Below are positions 39,576-43,707 of a stretch of 43,707 nucleotides of DNA, piece after piece. Position 1 is the stretch's first letter. The number at the start of each line of letters is the position of its first letter. Location of the stretch: contig CALLPP010000076.1 of the NCBI GenBank assembly GCA_938015655.1, positions 1 through 43,707 of the forward strand, read 5' to 3'. Under the pieces are notes generated by a model that saw only the letters and a program-made list of their open reading frames with translations, did no database searches and was not told the origin of the DNA. The translations under genes were made by a program, and so were the position numbers. The stretch comes from an uncultured Algisphaera sp. Lineage in GTDB: Bacteria > Planctomycetota > Phycisphaerae > Phycisphaerales > Phycisphaeraceae.

Positions 39576-40550
39576 ATGCCCGATACGCCCGACGCCCAGA
39601 GTCAGATTCCCCCGGCGCCCACGCAAATGGTCTACGCCGTGCGTGGCACCGATCGAATCAGTGGCCAAGAAGTAAATACCGTCATCGAGGCCCCCAACGT
39701 CAAAGCAGCACGACGGATTACCGACCGCAAAAGCCTCGATGTCGCCGAGCTCAGCGTGATGCACCCCCTCAACGGGAAAAACGCATTGCTCGCCGCGCAG
39801 GCCAATCCAGAAGACCGCTTCAACCAATCCCGTTCCTCCGCACCTCTCGCTGAGGTGGAGCCGCCCCCCAGCACCGAATTCGAAACCACACCTAAAGCCC
39901 AGACGGCGGACAGCGCGCCCCCTACACAAGCTCCCCCCCTCCACACAACCCCTGCTTCCTTCCCGCAACGCGCTCCCAACTTTTCTGGCCCGGCAAAGGT
40001 TGAGAGCGCAACCGCGGGCCTCCCCTGGCCCGGCAGCTTCGCCGCAGCGGTGCTGCTCACGGGCCTGAGCGGCCTGGTGTACTTCGCCATCACTCACCAT
40101 CAGCCCGAGGGCGCGCTGGCCGGTCACGTGTCCTCCCCCCCCCGCCAAGCAACGGCGGCCGTCGCTTCTCGCACCGACGACCTAGGCATCATCGACGTTG
40201 CCGGGCTGATCGCCGCGGCTCAATCCACACCGCCAGCCCCCATCCTCCCGCGTTCGCAGCGGGGACCGGGCCAGAGCGCGTATCTGCTTCCAGCTTCGCC
40301 CGACGACCAACGCTTCGTCACCATGCCGGTACAGCACGACAAGTCCGGATCACTCGTGCTCACCGCAGTGTCACGCCGCAACCACAACCGCCCCGCCACC
40401 GCCACTGTCAACAGGCAATCGCTCCGTCCGGGCCAGTCGGTCAACGGACACACCCTTGTCCAAATTCTCGACGATTCGGTCGTGTTCGAACGCAACGGAC
40501 ATCTGATTGCCGTGGATCTGACCACACAGGCGCACCCCGCTTCTCACTAG
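39576..40550 (+). CDS. Single-TM protein with N-terminal GspF-N-like module, Pro-rich linker and GspB-like C-terminal domain
   Basis: MVYAVRGTDRISGQEVNTVIEAPNVKAARRITDRKSLDVAELSVM; TM SFAAAVLLTGLSGLVYFAI; C-terminal ATATVNRQSLRPGQSVNGHTLVQILDDSVVFERNGHLIAVDL. Confidence 0.75.
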   Translation: MPDTPDAQSQIPPAPTQMVYAVRGTDRISGQEVNTVIEAPNVKAARRITDRKSLDVAELSVMHPLNGKNALLAAQANPEDRFNQSRSSAPLAEVEPPPSTEFETTPKAQTADSAPPTQAPPLHTTPASFPQRAPNFSGPAKVESATAGLPWPGSFAAAVLLTGLSGLVYFAITHHQPEGALAGHVSSPPRQATAAVASRTDDLGIIDVAGLIAAAQSTPPAPILPRSQRGPGQSAYLLPASPDDQRFVTMPVQHDKSGSLVLTAVSRRNHNRPATATVNRQSLRPGQSVNGHTLVQILDDSVVFERNGHLIAVDLTTQAHPASH

Positions 40551-40621
40551 AGCACCGCATTAGATGATTCAACCGCCGTGCCTGCCGGTAGCCGGTCAAA
40601 TCATCTAATGCAGCACTCTAG
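40547..40621. repeat. 29-bp-arm inverted repeat (17-nt loop) between convergent genes
   Basis: CTAGAGcaCcGCATTAGATGATTcaACCG (40547-40575) and CGGTcaAATCATCTAATGCagCaCTCTAG (40593-40621); five transition mismatches, all G.U in minus-strand RNA. Confidence 0.9.
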
Positions 40622-40661
40622 CGCGCGTCAGCTTTCACACGTAGGATTTTTCGGCGGCTCG

Positions 40662-42532
40662 CTAGGCCTCGCCTGCCTGCACAAATTCTCGATACAACCC
40701 CGCGTACGCGCCGCCTTGTTTCAACAGCGTTTCATGGCTGCCGCGCTCCACCACCCGGCCCTGATCCAGTACCAGCACCGCCGTGGCATGGCGGATCGTG
40801 CTCAGGCGGTGGGCCACCACAAAGCTCGTCCGTCCGGCCAAAAGCACCGTCAATGCTTTTTGAATGCGGACCTCGGTCATCGTGTCCACGCTGCTGGTCG
40901 CCTCGTCCAAGATCAAAATCCGGGGGTCGGCCAGCATCGCCCGGGCAAAACACACCAGCTGCCGCTGGCCCAGGCTCAGCCCCCCGCCCTGCTCGCCCAC
41001 CTCGGTCCGCAGCCCCTGCGGGAGCTGCTCCAGAAGATCCAGGCAGTCCAGCCGCCGCGCGGCGTCGACCACGACCTCGTCGCTCGCCCCGGGACGCCCC
41101 ACACGGATATTGTCCATCACCGTGCCGGTGAACAAAAAGTTGCTTTGCAACACCACGCCCACCTGGGCCAGCAGCCCGTCGGTCCGCAGGGCAAACACGT
41201 CATTCCCGTCCACGGTCACCCGCCCGCGGGTGGGCAGGTAAAACTTCGTGATCAACTTAATAACCGTGCTCTTACCACTCCCGGTATGGCCCACCAGGGC
41301 CACGGTGTCCCCGGGCTTGGCGGTAAAACACACCCCGTGCAGCACCGGGTGGTCTGGGTCGTACCCGAACGACACGTCTTCAAACACCACCACGCCGCGC
41401 AGCCCCCCCGGATCCGTTGCGGTATCGCTCTCCAACTTTTCGGGCACAGTGTCGAACAGGCTGAAGATGCGTTCGGCCCCCGCCATCGCGGTCAGCGCCG
41501 TGTTGTACTGCACCGCGATCACACGGATCGGCCCGAAGAAAATCGGGATCATGAACCAGAACACCACCAGCGTCTGAAACGTCGCCCCCGGGTCGCCCTC
41601 GCCAGTGCCGCCCAGCACCTGCCACCCCGCCAGCAGCGTCAGCACCGCGATCACAAACTGGCTCTTGAACTCGAGCAGCGGAAGCTGCGTGCCGCTCAGC
41701 CGCGACTGCGCCAGATTGTAATCACCGTGGTCGCGCACCAGCGCCCGAAACAACTTCGCGTTCACGTCCTGCCGGATGAAACCCTGAGTCACCCGCACCC
41801 CGCTCACACTCTCAGCAATGGTGGCGGTCACTCGGCTAAAACTCTCTTGAATGTCCCGGGCGCTCTCGGCCAGCCGCTTGGTAAACCGGCGGTTGACCAG
41901 GTAAATCACCGGCACCATGGCCAACACGAAGCCAAACAACAGCGGGTTGTAGAACATCATCACCCCCGCGGCCACCAGCATGCTGCCGCCCTGCACCAGG
42001 CTGACAAACAGTGTGTCCTGAACGCCCATGCGCACCGCCTCGGCGTCCGACGCCACGCGGCTAATCACCCGCCCGATCTTTGTACGGTCGTAAAACCGCA
42101 TGCTCATCCGCTGCAGGTGGGCAAAAATATCGCGCCGTAAATCGTGTACCACGCTCTCCCCAAACTCTAACGCCATCTTCTGGCGGTAGCGCAGCGTCCC
42201 CTGGGTAAACACCACCGCGGCAAAAAATACCAACGCCCCCCACGCCGTGCCCACCGCGTCGCGTCGCGCCGCGCCAGAGGCCCGTTGATCACCGACGCCA
42301 GGATCCACGCCGACGCGGGCACCTGAACCGCGCGCAACGCCACCACCACCAGCAGCCAGTTGCGCTGGCGGCGGTGCGGCGACGTGTATCGCCACAGCCG
42401 GCGGATCAACGCCAGGCTCAGCGGCTGCTGCCCCCGCTCGTCCTCTCCGCTTGGCGTCGTGGTCAGCCGCGTTGCGTAGGCCGACGTGCCGTGCTCCGGC
42501 GCCGGCAGCGGAATGTTTTTTGTCCTATCCAC
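40662..42532 (-). CDS. ABC exporter (TMD-NBD), apparently interrupted by a frameshift in its N-terminal TMD
   Basis: NBD: LVGHTGSGKST, GLSLGQRQLVCFARAMLADPRILILDEATSSVDT, VAHRLSTI. N-terminus ALIRRLWRYTSPHRRQRNWLLVVVALRAVQVPASAWILASVINGPLARRDA is in another frame (ORF 42167-42616); main frame resumes at VGTAWGALVFFAAVVFTQG. Confidence 0.85.
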
Positions 42533-42542
42533 GATGGATCTC

Positions 42543-42848
42543 CGACAACGAAGAAATGCTGCGCTTATCCACAGAGACACAGAGAAGGCACCGGGGCAAA
42601 CCCCGTCGCTGCCCAATCCGATGCCGCTCGCGGAAGAAAAAACCCCCGTTTAGTCAGCCAGACGGGGTCTGCTCCCGCCTCCACGTCATCACGCCTCATC
42701 GTTTTCGACATCCACTCGCGGGCAGCCCTCACCAAAATCGCCGAGGCACGCCTCCCTTCAACCGTCACACGGCATTCGGAGGCCTTGCTCTGTACCTCCG
42801 CGCCTCTGCGCTTTCTGTGGATGAGCGCAGCGACGGCTTTCGTTGTCG
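42543..42848. mobile_element. About 306-bp element with imperfect terminal inverted repeats (MITE-like or dispersed CACAGAG-type repeat)
   Basis: Left end CGACAACGAAgaaatGCTGCGCTtATCCACAGAgA; reverse complement of right end CGACAACGAAagccgtcGCTGCGCTcATCCACAGAaA. Confidence 0.6.
42636..42668 (-). terminator. Rho-independent terminator downstream of the 42870 ABC remnant
   Basis: Minus strand: ACCCCGTctggctgactaaACGGGGGTTTTTT. Confidence 0.7.
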
Positions 42849-42869
42849 AACCCGGGCGTCGCAGAATAC

Positions 42870-43616
42870 TCACGCCCCACCCCCGCCCCGGTTTCCATCC
42901 ACGTCCATCCCCAGCAGCCGGCGTGACCCATCGTCCGCCGCCTGCACGTCCGCCGCGTGTTTGTACATCCCCTCCTGAGCCATCAGCTCATCGTGCGTAC
43001 CGCACTGCACCACCCGCCCGCGCTGCAGCACCACGATTCGGTCCGCACGCCGCAGCGTGCTCATCCGGTGAGCCACCACAAAAGTGGTGCGGCCGTGCAT
43101 CGCTCGGTCCATCGCGCCTAAAATTTCCTGCTCGGTCTCCGGGTCGATTGCTGCGGTCGGATCATCCAAAAGCAGCAGCGGCGGATCGGTCAGCAGCGCC
43201 CGGGCAATCGCGATCCGCTGGCGCTGCCCGCCCGACAAGTTGCCTCCACCCTCGGTCAGCAGCGTGTCGTAGCCTCGCTCCAGATCGTTGGCGATAAACC
43301 CGTGGGCCTGGGCGATCTCCGCGGCACGACGCACCTGCTGGGCCGTGGCCTCGGGCCGGCCAAACGCGATGTTCTCCGCCACCGTATTGCTAAACAGGAA
43401 GCTCTCTTGGAACACAATGCCGATGTTGCCGCGTAGCGTCTGCAAGTCCAGCCGCCGCAGGTCCGTGCCGTCCAGGGTCACCCGCCCCTCACTCGGGTCG
43501 TAAAAACGTGGCAGAAGCGACAGCAGCGTGCTCTTGCCCGACCCGGTCGTGCCCAGCACCGCCACGCACTCCCCGGGCTGGTTTAACCGACAGGGGGAAA
43601 GGACCGCCTTCTTCAC
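42870..43616 (-). pseudogene. ABC exporter nucleotide-binding domain lacking its transmembrane domain (5'-truncated)
   Basis: QPGECVAVLGTTGSGKSTLLSLLPRFYDPSEGRVTLDG..., NLSGGQRQRIAIARALLTDPPLLLLDDPTAAIDPETE. Upstream of QPGE the frame has no ABC similarity and reaches a TAG a few codons before the GTG at 43616. Confidence 0.75.
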
Positions 43617-43707
43617 TGAGGACGATCCGGGATTGGCCTAAAGGAGATCGGCGTTAAGCTGCGTCTTCTTCTGCCAAGAAGGCCGGCAGATCCGCATCAG
43701 CCCCGGC

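Noticed and set aside
40578-42140. 520-aa His/Gln-rich plus-strand ORF
   Set aside because: Antisense to the ABC exporter; composition is the mirror of coding sequence on the other strand.

Overview
High-GC bacterial chromosomal window, dense with genes on both strands. The mix of an LptD/AsmA-like outer-membrane set and the protein style suggests a planctomycete/Phycisphaerae-like organism, but this taxonomy is inference. I support about 32 protein genes: TolB-like lipoprotein, thiG and thiS, two different phospholipid-N-methyltransferase-like genes, LptD, a SurA/PpiD-like chaperone, AsmA-like protein, bioD, truncated globin, AEC transporter, Tat aldo/keto reductase, HPF, MCP, an actin homologue of MamK type with a co-oriented upstream partner, a secreted esterase, GH2 beta-galactosidase, RMD1/DUF155 protein, a CHASE4 kinase plus REC-GGDEF-EAL pair, RsgA, LMW-PTP, a yeast-type cytosine deaminase, malic enzyme, serC, a GspF-N/GspB-like fusion, and two damaged ABC exporter genes. 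No rRNA, tRNA or CRISPR was recognised. The most interesting signals are: (1) a MamK-like actin cassette without other recognisable magnetosome genes, whose upstream partner carries a stand-alone GspF-N-terminal-like module; (2) a second protein in the window with the same module, fused through a TM segment to a GspB-like C-terminus; (3) a recurrent -10-like hexamer 5-7 nt before the start codon of about nine genes, suggesting leaderless transcripts; (4) a 29-bp hairpin whose mismatches all become G.U pairs in minus-strand RNA; (5) an inverted-repeat element and gene lesions in the terminal ABC locus.
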